This document shows positions 53,993 through 61,206 of a stretch of 64,000 nt of DNA, in pieces. This stretch comes from Christiangramia flava JLT2011 (GTDB taxonomy: Bacteria; Bacteroidota; Bacteroidia; Flavobacteriales; Flavobacteriaceae). The translations under genes and the position numbers were made by a program. Position 1 is the stretch's first letter. Every line of letters starts with the position of its first letter. The DNA is taken from the NCBI RefSeq assembly GCF_001951155.1, contig NZ_CP016359.1, positions 1,264,001 to 1,328,000 on the forward strand, given 5' to 3'. The notes beneath the pieces are model-generated. The model was not told the DNA's origin. It saw nothing but the letters and a program-made list of their open reading frames with translations, and did not search any database.

Positions 53993-54370
53993 ATGAGTTA
54001 TTTAGAAAAAGCAAAAGACATTTACAGCCAGCTCCAGCAGGGAAAATTGCTGGATGCTTTTGACCAGTATTACCATGATGATGTGGTGATGACCGAGCCA
54101 AAAGGAGGAACGCGCAAAGGCAAAAAAGATTGCCGGGATTATGAGGAAAAATTCCTTTCTAATGTTAAGGAATTCCATAATCTGGAGATCAGGAACGTGG
54201 GATCTAATGAAAATGAAAAGTCTACTTTCGTAGAATCTATGATGGATGCCACGCTACAGGATGGCAAACGCTACCAGATGGAGCAAACTGCTGTTCAGCA
54301 ATGGGCCGGGGATCACATTATTTACGAACGTTTTTATTACGATAAGGCTATTTGGCCAGACCTGAAATAA
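53993..54370 (+). CDS. SnoaL-like (NTF2 fold) small protein
   Basis: A 125-residue single-domain NTF2-fold protein. It has the usual opening helix (AKDIYSQLQQGKLLDAFDQY) and the beta sheet with YHDDVVMTEPKGGTRKGKKD, STFVESMMDATLQDG and WAGDHIIYERFYYD. Family members are polyketide cyclases, ligand-binding proteins or stress proteins; no catalytic pair is visible, so the role is unknown. A terminator follows at once. Confidence 0.85.
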   Translation: MSYLEKAKDIYSQLQQGKLLDAFDQYYHDDVVMTEPKGGTRKGKKDCRDYEEKFLSNVKEFHNLEIRNVGSNENEKSTFVESMMDATLQDGKRYQMEQTAVQQWAGDHIIYERFYYDKAIWPDLK

Positions 54371-54376
54371 TTGAAG

Positions 54377-54402
54377 AGCCGGGTTCTGCCCGGCTTTTTT
54401 TT
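54377..54402. terminator. Intrinsic terminator between convergent genes
   Basis: AGCCGGG (54377-54383) and CCCGGCT (54389-54395) form a perfect stem with loop TTCTG, followed by eight Ts that reach the stop codon of the convergent kinase gene at 54401. It serves the SnoaL-like gene. Confidence 0.88.
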
Positions 54403-55591
54403 ATTTGATCGGTATCTGGATCGCTACTTTTGTACCTTTTATGTTTCCTGCTGAAATATGAAATTCGCCGTTTCGCTCGGCAACCATCTGCTTTACCAGT
54501 GGCAAACCAAGACCAAAACCTCTTTCACCATCGGTTCCCAGGGAAGTTCCAGGCTCCAGGTCATTGATCTTTTGTAAGCCTTCTTCGGAAATCCCATCAC
54601 CGCTGTCACTTACCAGAATTTGCAAAAAATAACACGCTTCTTTTTGAAGGATTTCCAGATTCACATTGATTTCTCCACCTTCCGAAGTGAATTTAATGGC
54701 ATTGGAAACCAGGTTTCCAATGATCGATAACAATTTTCTTCGAGAGAAAGTCACTTGCTGGTGTTCCCCGGAAAGCTGTACATTTAGCGAAAGCTCCTTT
54801 GCGCCGGCCGGCAGACGGTATAGTTCCAGGATCTTATTCCGAAGTTCCTGAATATTGAGCAGGTGGGCATTCAGCAGATGATGACGGGCCTCCCTGTTTA
54901 GAATATCATCGGTCATTTCGATGATCCCGTTTGCTGATTTACTGATCATGTCTAGGTATTCCCGCATTTCTTCCCCGGTGATCTCCTCATCCCGAAGGGT
55001 GTCTGCCAGGCCTGAAATTCCAAATACCGGGCCTCGTACGTCATGAGCGATCTGGTTTCTGGATTTTTCCGCGGTGATCAAGGCATATTCCAACTCATGA
55101 ATCTTGCGTTTCATTTCGAGTTTCCCCACGATTTCCTCGGCCAGCAACTTTAGGAACCGCCGTTGCTTTTCACTGATCGATTTTTCGCCACGGTCCAGCA
55201 CGCATAGCGCCCCGATCTTCTCGCCACTTTCCAGCTGCAGTGGCACACCGAAATAATAGCGAAAACCGTCTTCTTTTTTCACATATTCCTTGGACTGGAA
55301 ACGCTCGTCCAGGTGCAGGCCATTCACTTCCATATGATCTGCTTCAGACTGGATGGTGACACTACAAATGGAATCTTCTCGCGGAATATTCCGAAATTCG
55401 TTCGCTGAAATAGACCACTGGTTGTAATTATCGATAAGGTTCAGGAAAGAAATCTCTGTTCCGGCAATAGTAGCTGCAAGATCGGTGATTTGCCCGAATT
55501 CTTCGGCCATTTCCTGGTATTGGAGATCAAATTCGCTAAGCTTGTGAATTCGACAAAATTCCTGTTCTTCTGTCGAGACCTGCTGAATCAT
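54401..55591 (-). CDS. Soluble GAF-domain sensor histidine kinase
   Basis: A 396-residue cytosolic kinase with no membrane span. The N-terminal GAF domain (about 20-165, with SICSVTIQSEADHMEVNGLH and YYFGVPLQLESGEKIGALCV) is followed by a dimerisation helix with the phospho-acceptor H183 in NQIAHDVRGPVFG and a full ATPase domain (LLSIIGNLVSNAIKFTSEGG, SDSGDGISEEGL, GFGLGLPLVKQMV). All sites are intact, in contrast to the regulator at 16.9-20.8 kb. No response regulator lies beside it, so it is an orphan kinase. The ligand of GAF is unknown. Confidence 0.93.
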   Translation of the reverse strand: MIQQVSTEEQEFCRIHKLSEFDLQYQEMAEEFGQITDLAATIAGTEISFLNLIDNYNQWSISANEFRNIPREDSICSVTIQSEADHMEVNGLHLDERFQSKEYVKKEDGFRYYFGVPLQLESGEKIGALCVLDRGEKSISEKQRRFLKLLAEEIVGKLEMKRKIHELEYALITAEKSRNQIAHDVRGPVFGISGLADTLRDEEITGEEMREYLDMISKSANGIIEMTDDILNREARHHLLNAHLLNIQELRNKILELYRLPAGAKELSLNVQLSGEHQQVTFSRRKLLSIIGNLVSNAIKFTSEGGEINVNLEILQKEACYFLQILVSDSGDGISEEGLQKINDLEPGTSLGTDGERGFGLGLPLVKQMVAERNGEFHISAGNIKGTKVAIQIPIK

Positions 55592-55681
55592 AAATCAGAT
55601 TTTTGGCTGCCAAAGATAAAAGATATCCCATGCATCGAAAGAAAATTTCAGAAAATGCTAATTTGGATGAAAATTCAGAAA

Positions 55682-56785
55682 ATGACCAGAAACCTGCTTC
55701 TTTTTGCTTTCGTACTGGCTAGTCTCCAGACCTTAAATGCTCAGGATTCCCTGAAAACCTGGATGCTGGGTCCGTTTTTCAGATCCGAAGATCCCAAACC
55801 TATCAGCCAGAGCGATCCGGAATCCAGTTTCAAAGACCCCATTACCGGCAACGTGGCGTACTGGGAATCGATGGCCACCTTTAACCCGGCAGCTATCGTC
55901 AAAAATGGCAAAGTCCAGGTCTTTTATCGCGCAGAAGAAAAACTGGGAGAAAAGGAGATTGGAGGGCATCGCTCCAGAATTGGACTCATGACTTCGGGAG
56001 ACGGGATCACTTTTCAGAAGAACAAGCAACCCGTTTTCTATCCCGATAACGACTCACAAAAAGCAAATGAATGGCCAGGCGGAACGGAAGACCCCAGGTT
56101 GGTACAAACCGAAGAAGGGCTATTCGTACTTACCTATACGCAGTGGAACAGAAAGGTTCCAAAACTGGCCGTAGCAACTTCTAAAGATCTTATAAACTGG
56201 GATAAACACGGCCCGGTTTTTCAGAATTACAAAGATGGAAGCTATCAGGAGCAGGAAACCAAATCTGGTGCAATAGTCACAAAACTGGAAAATGGCAGGC
56301 TGGTAGCAACAAAAATCAATGGAAAATACTGGATGTATTATGGTGTGCCTACGATCAACCTGGCATATTCCGAAGACCTGATCAACTGGATCCCGCTGGA
56401 AGATTTCGAGGGAAAAGCTGCCGCTGTTTTAAAACCGCGAACGGGTTATTTTGATTCCTGGCTGGTGGAAGCAGGACCACCGCCAGTGCTTACCAAAGAT
56501 GGGATCGTGGTGCTGTACAATGCCGGAAATTCCCGGAATATCGGTCAGCAGGATCTTGCCAACCGAATATACACGGGCGGGCAGGCTTTATTCAGCGCTA
56601 CCGAACCCTGGAAATTACTGGATCGATCAGCAAAACCTTTTATACAACCGGAAACCGACTTTGAAAAATCGGGACAATACCAGGATGGTACAACTTTCAT
56701 TGAGGGTCTGGTATATTTTCAGCAGAAATGGTTTCTCTACTATGGAACCGCAGACAGCATGATCGGTGTGGTGAGCACCAAATAA
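55682..56785 (+). CDS. GH130-type glycoside hydrolase/phosphorylase, secreted
   Basis: A 367-residue five-bladed beta-propeller protein with signal peptide (MTRNLLLFAFVLASLQTLNA). The segments FNPAAIVKNGKVQVFYRAEE, GGTEDPRLVQTEEGLFVLTY and YYGTADSMIGVVST are those of the GH130 family, in which the EDPR aspartate is the acid. GH130 members are beta-mannoside phosphorylases or hydrolases; which type cannot be read, but secretion favours hydrolysis. Starts at 55655, 55667 or 55682 are possible; the last keeps a full signal peptide. The longer reading (55490) overlaps the divergent kinase gene and is rejected. Confidence 0.82.
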   Translation: MTRNLLLFAFVLASLQTLNAQDSLKTWMLGPFFRSEDPKPISQSDPESSFKDPITGNVAYWESMATFNPAAIVKNGKVQVFYRAEEKLGEKEIGGHRSRIGLMTSGDGITFQKNKQPVFYPDNDSQKANEWPGGTEDPRLVQTEEGLFVLTYTQWNRKVPKLAVATSKDLINWDKHGPVFQNYKDGSYQEQETKSGAIVTKLENGRLVATKINGKYWMYYGVPTINLAYSEDLINWIPLEDFEGKAAAVLKPRTGYFDSWLVEAGPPPVLTKDGIVVLYNAGNSRNIGQQDLANRIYTGGQALFSATEPWKLLDRSAKPFIQPETDFEKSGQYQDGTTFIEGLVYFQQKWFLYYGTADSMIGVVSTK

Positions 56786-56806
56786 AAGAATAAAAGCTAC
56801 CCATTT

Positions 56807-56836
56807 TTTGTTTGCAGCAGAAATCCCTTAATTTCG
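56807..56836 (+). promoter_or_regulatory. Candidate promoter for the tandem membrane-protein genes
   Basis: TTTG (56807-56810) and, after 18 bases, TAATTTCG (56829-56836, one mismatch from TAnnTTTG) end only 5 bp before the ATG at 56842. This would place the transcription start nearly at the start codon and argues for the start at 56842. Confidence 0.4.
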
Positions 56837-56841
56837 CTGGC

Positions 56842-57396
56842 ATGAATCGAATGTTACGCCGGCTGGCCTTCTTTTTATTTCTCTTCCTACAATTTAGCTT
56901 CCTGTTTTCCATTCTTTTTGAGAAACTTGAAACTCCCTTTTTGGTAGGCATCATTCTGGTGCTTTCTGGCTTACTGAGTTTTGCTTATTACCAGTCCCCA
57001 AGGTCTGAGGAGCGATTCTTCATAAAAGATAGTTTTCTAATACTTTTTGTAGTGAGCGGTGCGATCATTTCCTATCTGATCAACCTGAAAATGGGACCCG
57101 TCATTGCCGCCGGAGCTACGGGCACCGTGGCATCTTTTATCCCTAGTTTTATAAAGTCTGAAAAACGCAAAGGCCTGGTCAAAGAAGTTCCGGCAGCAGT
57201 TTATTGCGGCGCATTTGTAGGAATGACGGCGCCTGCAGTGGCAGGAAATCTCCATTTCATCATTTTTGCAGGCTTTATTGCCGGTACTTTTCTATTACTG
57301 GCGAAGAACATTTTTAATGGTTTCGGCGGAAAGTTAGGCACCATTGCGTTTGGTGGTGTGGCCCTTGCTTCAGCGGTAATTTACTGGATCTTCTGA
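56842..57396 (+). CDS. Multi-span membrane protein A with GMTAP and GFGGxLGT motifs
   Basis: A 184-residue membrane protein with about five spans, unrecognised. The C-terminal part has AAVYCGAFVGMTAPAVAGN, FIIFAGFIAGTFLLLAKNIF and then NGFGGKLGTIAFGGVALA. The same pattern, (F/Y)xxGxFxGM ... F-x-GFGGxLGT-x-A, recurs in the next gene product, so the two are paralogous and probably pair in one complex. A cytoplasmic loop (FIKSEKRKGLVKEVP) separates the spans. A start at 56812 would lie inside a promoter-like box. No enzymatic or transport motif is known to me. It is one base before the next gene. Confidence 0.75.
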   Translation: MNRMLRRLAFFLFLFLQFSFLFSILFEKLETPFLVGIILVLSGLLSFAYYQSPRSEERFFIKDSFLILFVVSGAIISYLINLKMGPVIAAGATGTVASFIPSFIKSEKRKGLVKEVPAAVYCGAFVGMTAPAVAGNLHFIIFAGFIAGTFLLLAKNIFNGFGGKLGTIAFGGVALASAVIYWIF

Positions 57397-57397
57397 A

Positions 57398-57838
57398 ATG
57401 GAAATAACAATCCTGATACTCACCGGAATCCTGGCAGCAGTTAGTACTTATGTTCTTAATAACAACCTGAAACAAGGTGCTGTTCGGGCATCTGCGCTGC
57501 TTTCTCTCCTAGTAGGACTATTTTTTTACTTTTTTCCGGATCTTTTTTCTGAAAAACTGACCCAGCAAATACCCGTTGTGTTTATTGGCGGAAGCTTTAT
57601 AGGAATGGTTTCCTCGAGGATCCTTAGCAGTTACGTGTTGCTCGCGATCTCCGGAACGATCTTCTCCATCCTATTCATTAATAGCAGCAGGTTTTTTGAG
57701 GGGTTTGGCGGCGGCCTGGGTACCACCGCAGCGATCTCGCTCCTGGTATCTTTAAGTCTGGCCATTATCGCCAGGAAATCTCCAATTCAAAAATTCAAAC
57801 AGAAGGTTTCAAAAATCCGCAAATCCAAAAGGTCCTAA
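57398..57838 (+). CDS. Multi-span membrane protein B, homologous to protein A
   Basis: A 146-residue membrane protein with four or five spans, encoded one base after protein A's stop codon. It shares with it VVFIGGSFIGMVSSRILSS and FFEGFGGGLGTTAAISLLVS, and ends with a basic tail (KFKQKVSKIRKSKRS). It is shorter because it lacks A's N-terminal span and charged loop. The pair looks like a duplicated gene whose products form a hetero-oligomer. The function is unknown. Low-complexity hydrophobic sequence limits what can be said. Confidence 0.75.
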   Translation: MEITILILTGILAAVSTYVLNNNLKQGAVRASALLSLLVGLFFYFFPDLFSEKLTQQIPVVFIGGSFIGMVSSRILSSYVLLAISGTIFSILFINSSRFFEGFGGGLGTTAAISLLVSLSLAIIARKSPIQKFKQKVSKIRKSKRS

Positions 57839-57841
57839 AAC

Positions 57842-57880
57842 AAAAAAGCCTTCTCCCGAAGAATCGGAAAAAAGCTTCTC
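57842..57880. terminator. Intrinsic terminator after the tandem membrane proteins
   Basis: Arms at 57846-57859 and 57864-57877 (outer AAGC/GCTT, inner CCGA/TCGG, loop AGAA) form a stem. On the minus strand it pairs fully by G-U pairs and is followed by a T-run; on the plus strand some pairs are lost. It ends minus-strand reading at least and may serve both sides. Confidence 0.55.
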
Positions 57881-57974
57881 ATTGGCTAGCCCAGTATCCT
57901 AACAATTGTAGAAATCGCAGGCTAACTACACATCCCTGCTTCCAGGGACAAACAACACAACTAATCTTTAGTGC

Positions 57975-58002
57975 CAAAAAAAGCCCCCCATTTTGAGGAG
58001 CT
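57975..58002 (-). terminator. Minus-strand terminator after the R-M-S gene
   Basis: On the minus strand AGCTCCTC and GGGGGGCT (plus 58002-57995 and 57989-57982) pair fully with G-U pairs around AAAAT and are followed by seven Ts. On the plus strand three of the pairs become mismatches, so it is directional. It lies about 110 bp after the stop codon at 58113. Confidence 0.7.
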
Positions 58003-58112
58003 TTCTTTTTGCAATTTTGCGGTCTGGACGAGAGATTAAAATTCTAATTTACCATGCTATCTTCAAACCACTTACAGAAATTAATTAAAAGAGGGTACCC
58101 TTTTTCTGCTTA

Positions 58113-60749
58113 TTAAGCTTCAAAAATATTTGATATTGCCTTACTAGAACCCTTCACTGCATTGTTCAATTGAATTCTAGCTTTTTCCGCCTGGATTGCG
58201 TTGTTTATAATTTCCTGTCTCATTTCTTTTTTGACTGGAATTGGAATAATAATTTCCTCCTTAAAAATGTTTTCTCTCACCTCTGGCTGAGATGCGGTAA
58301 TAGAAAGGTAATAAATTTGTTTCCTAAAAAATTCCGATTCCATAATTCCCCATAATAAATATTTTTCCTCCTGATTTTTAGGTCTAATCCCGATAAATCC
58401 AGTTGTTACTAATTGGTCATCAAATTCTTTTGGTATTATAACTGTAGTTCCCCTACTACTATTATTCTTGGCAAAAATCACATCATCCTTTTTAACTTGT
58501 AAACGTGCTCTAGTTGGCAAACTATTAAATTCATCTTCTCTAAATTTTACAATTGTACCGTCAATTGTAACATCTCCAATTTCGAAATATTTGAATGTAG
58601 AGCCAGATAATTTGTTTGCCTGACTTTTCTTAATATCCTTAATAATATTAAAATCTTTACCGTAATGTAATTTAATTACGCCCTTTTTACCTAGTTCTAT
58701 TAATTTATCTTTAGTTTGTCTTAATTCTGGTGAGTAATAAAAGGCATCTAATCTTTCAGGGTTTAAATCCTCTGGTTTTACAGTAAATATCTGAAGAGGA
58801 CATGATAAAGGTTCATCATAAGATTCATTTTTAATTATTACGTCTTCAATTTCTTCGCCTTGTTGCCATCTTTCATAATACCTAATAATTTCCCGCAGAT
58901 TATTTCTTTCAGGAGTAGGCTTTTTATGGTCGTCATGACCAATGTTATTAGCAATAGCCATAAAAATTTCACCTTGCTTTTCTCCTGGTGATTTCTTTCT
59001 TAGATGAACTATTGAAGTCTTCACATTTGCTTCAGCCCCAAAAAAGGTATTAAATGGTAGTGAAACTATCTGAAGTATCACGAAATTTTCTAGAATGAAA
59101 TCTCTATAACGTTGGCTTTTTTGCCCATTAATAACCGTATCATCTATTACTGTTGATAATTCCCCCGTACTATCTTTCAACAAATCAAAATATCTTTCTA
59201 AAAATAAAACATTAGATTTTTCGGATTTTGAATATGCTGTCCCTACCCTGTTAATCTTTTTATACTGGTCCAAAATCACCTTTTCATTAGGGTCCTTTGA
59301 ATCATACTTCATGCTGAATGGTGGATTGGAAAGAATTACATCAAACTTTAAATTCTTTTTATTGAATTCATCACGTAATTCATCAAGCCCCTCCTTCTCT
59401 TCCTTTAAAATTCCATCTTCCGCTTGTATCATTTTATCTAAAGCATCAGCCTTAAATATTTTACTACCACCATCTCCGTGCAGGTACATATTAAGCCTAG
59501 CAATACGTGCTATTTTACCATTTGCTTCGATACCATATAGATGGTTGTTTTTAACCTCTTCTAGATAATCCTCTTTTTCCTGCTTAGATAAATTTTTCTT
59601 ATTAAGGATATCTCTTACGAATTGAGCCATCGCATCAATCAAAAAACCTCCACTACCACAACAACCGTCAAATACGAATGGAATATTTTCTGATATTTCA
59701 TTAGCCTTATTTACCCTCACATGTAATGGAGTAGACTCTACCATATAGTGCACAACACCTCTTGGAGTAAAGAATTGTCCTAAACCTTTTCCACGAACAG
59801 TTGCATTTAAAAATGTTTCAAACATTCGTCCATTTAAGTCTTCATCTATTCCGTACAAATCAAAATGCTGAAGCTTTTTTACTACCTCTAATACAGTAGA
59901 GGCTTTCAAGTTTAACCCCTCTCCTTTTTCAAAAACTCTTTTTTTCTTATTATTTTTAATTTGGTCCTCTAAATCTTCTTGAACTTGGGAAAATAGTATT
60001 TTATCAAATGGATGACTTTCTACTTTTGTCATTGTATTTAACCAATGCTCAGAAAACACAAAGTCTTCTTTTTTAAGCTGTTTACCACTCTTAAATAAGT
60101 CATGAATTTTATTATCCTCCCTAATTTTGATGAACATAATTTTAGCAAACTCATAAAATGCATCAGTAGGATTAACTTTCTCCTTTTTCCAAATTAAATC
60201 GTGACATTCATTAAATTTCTTCAATAAAGTATGTAAGGTTGGTCTTTCGTGTTCAAAAACACCCTTGGTAGCTTTTGCGTGTGCAAATGCTGAAAAAGAT
60301 AACTTTGACCTTAGTTCAATGAAGCTTTCATTATGTGCAATAAAGTCTTCAAATCTTAAAAAATGTTCAGGATTATTATTATCCCAAGGATATACTGACA
60401 AATACAAACCATTAGTTAGTACAGTAAATATTACAGGATTACGGTCCTTATATTTCTGGTTTAAACTCAAAGCATAAGATGATACTTGATAATAGTAGTC
60501 TTCTATTTTTTCACTAGGAGACTTTGCATCAATAACCACAATTGGGTCACCTGCAGAATCTAATAAAACATAATCTGGTTTATATTTTTCTTTTTTACTA
60601 CCTCGCCCAATTACAATTTCATCTAATGACTTCTTTCTAAGAACCTTATCATCTGGATAGGAAAAGTAATTTAATAGTCTTTCAACAAAAAGGGCTTCTA
60701 CATCCGCTTCATTTCTTAGGTCAGTTGAATTACAGAATAAGTTTTTCAT
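58113..60749 (-). CDS. Fused restriction-modification-specificity protein (nuclease, N6-methylase, TRD)
   Basis: An 878-residue polypeptide that seems to hold a whole restriction-modification unit. Residues 1-150 are an HsdR_N-like nuclease core with PD (D59) and DAK (D74, K76) of the PD-(D/E)xK fold. Then a HsdM-like N6-adenine methylase has motif I in FDGCCGSGGFLIDAM (D361) and catalytic N475-PPF-478. The C-terminal part (about 690-878, with FKYFEIGDVTIDGTIVKFRE and QPEVRENIFKEEIIIPIPV) is a single specificity domain. No translocase is fused, as in type IIG-like enzymes. It overlaps the HTH-like gene upstream by 4 bp and is much richer in AT than the genes to the left. Confidence 0.9.
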   Translation of the reverse strand: MKNLFCNSTDLRNEADVEALFVERLLNYFSYPDDKVLRKKSLDEIVIGRGSKKEKYKPDYVLLDSAGDPIVVIDAKSPSEKIEDYYYQVSSYALSLNQKYKDRNPVIFTVLTNGLYLSVYPWDNNNPEHFLRFEDFIAHNESFIELRSKLSFSAFAHAKATKGVFEHERPTLHTLLKKFNECHDLIWKKEKVNPTDAFYEFAKIMFIKIREDNKIHDLFKSGKQLKKEDFVFSEHWLNTMTKVESHPFDKILFSQVQEDLEDQIKNNKKKRVFEKGEGLNLKASTVLEVVKKLQHFDLYGIDEDLNGRMFETFLNATVRGKGLGQFFTPRGVVHYMVESTPLHVRVNKANEISENIPFVFDGCCGSGGFLIDAMAQFVRDILNKKNLSKQEKEDYLEEVKNNHLYGIEANGKIARIARLNMYLHGDGGSKIFKADALDKMIQAEDGILKEEKEGLDELRDEFNKKNLKFDVILSNPPFSMKYDSKDPNEKVILDQYKKINRVGTAYSKSEKSNVLFLERYFDLLKDSTGELSTVIDDTVINGQKSQRYRDFILENFVILQIVSLPFNTFFGAEANVKTSIVHLRKKSPGEKQGEIFMAIANNIGHDDHKKPTPERNNLREIIRYYERWQQGEEIEDVIIKNESYDEPLSCPLQIFTVKPEDLNPERLDAFYYSPELRQTKDKLIELGKKGVIKLHYGKDFNIIKDIKKSQANKLSGSTFKYFEIGDVTIDGTIVKFREDEFNSLPTRARLQVKKDDVIFAKNNSSRGTTVIIPKEFDDQLVTTGFIGIRPKNQEEKYLLWGIMESEFFRKQIYYLSITASQPEVRENIFKEEIIIPIPVKKEMRQEIINNAIQAEKARIQLNNAVKGSSKAISNIFEA

Positions 60750-61024
60750 TTATTTTTTTTATAAAGATTCTTATAAAACTCATCTCTTTCAGAGTTTGTT
60801 TTATACGGTGATATTATTTCTAAGTTATGGCAGCCTAATACATATAAACATTGCATAAAAAAGGTAGCGGAAAAGGTTCCTCTACTTATTTTATTACTTA
60901 AACTAGTCGTATTGATATCTATCCCCAGTTGAGACAATCTATCAGCTAGCTCAGCATTCTTGACACCTTTTTTAGCCATTTCAGACTTCAAAAGTCTCTT
61001 TAAATGTTCATTCCAATCCTGCAA
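60746..61024 (-). CDS. DUF6471-like small HTH protein, probable R-M controller
   Basis: A 92-residue protein. I recognise the DUF6471 pattern: LKRLLKSEMAKKGVKNAELADR, LSQLGIDINTTSLSNKISRG, then FSATFFMQCLYVLGCHNLEI. The middle has the helix-turn-helix spacing of XRE/controller proteins (AELADRLSQLGIDINTTSLS). It overlaps the R-M-S gene by 4 bp and is transcribed first, which is the layout of C-protein regulators that delay restriction; that role is inferred. It is preceded by the repeat-bearing intergenic region. Confidence 0.72.
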   Translation of the reverse strand: MQDWNEHLKRLLKSEMAKKGVKNAELADRLSQLGIDINTTSLSNKISRGTFSATFFMQCLYVLGCHNLEIISPYKTNSERDEFYKNLYKKNK

Positions 61025-61070
61025 ATTCAGATATGTTAGGATAAATTCAAATATACACTAAATGAAATAA

Positions 61071-61127
61071 AATATCATTAACATATATTAGAATATCATT
61101 TATGACATTAATTCATCATTTTTGATG
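61071..61127. promoter_or_regulatory. Direct repeats and inverted repeat between HTH and helicase genes
   Basis: AATATCATT occurs at 61071-61079 and 61092-61100, exactly 21 bp apart (two helical turns), and CATCA/TGATG (61114-61127, four-base loop) follows. The AT-rich gap between the divergent HTH-like and helicase genes is where a shared regulator would bind. The HTH-like protein is the obvious candidate. Confidence 0.45.
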
Positions 61128-61206
61128 TTTTTTCATCTTATTCAATATTTTTCTTTAAATAAAAATTGCGTAATTATGCCTCAATAATATTTGCTCCACA
61201 GTAATT

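Noticed and set aside
55490-55681. N-terminal extension of the GH130 gene
   Set aside because: It overlaps the divergent kinase gene and hides a clear signal peptide starting at 55655-55682, so the shorter start is used.
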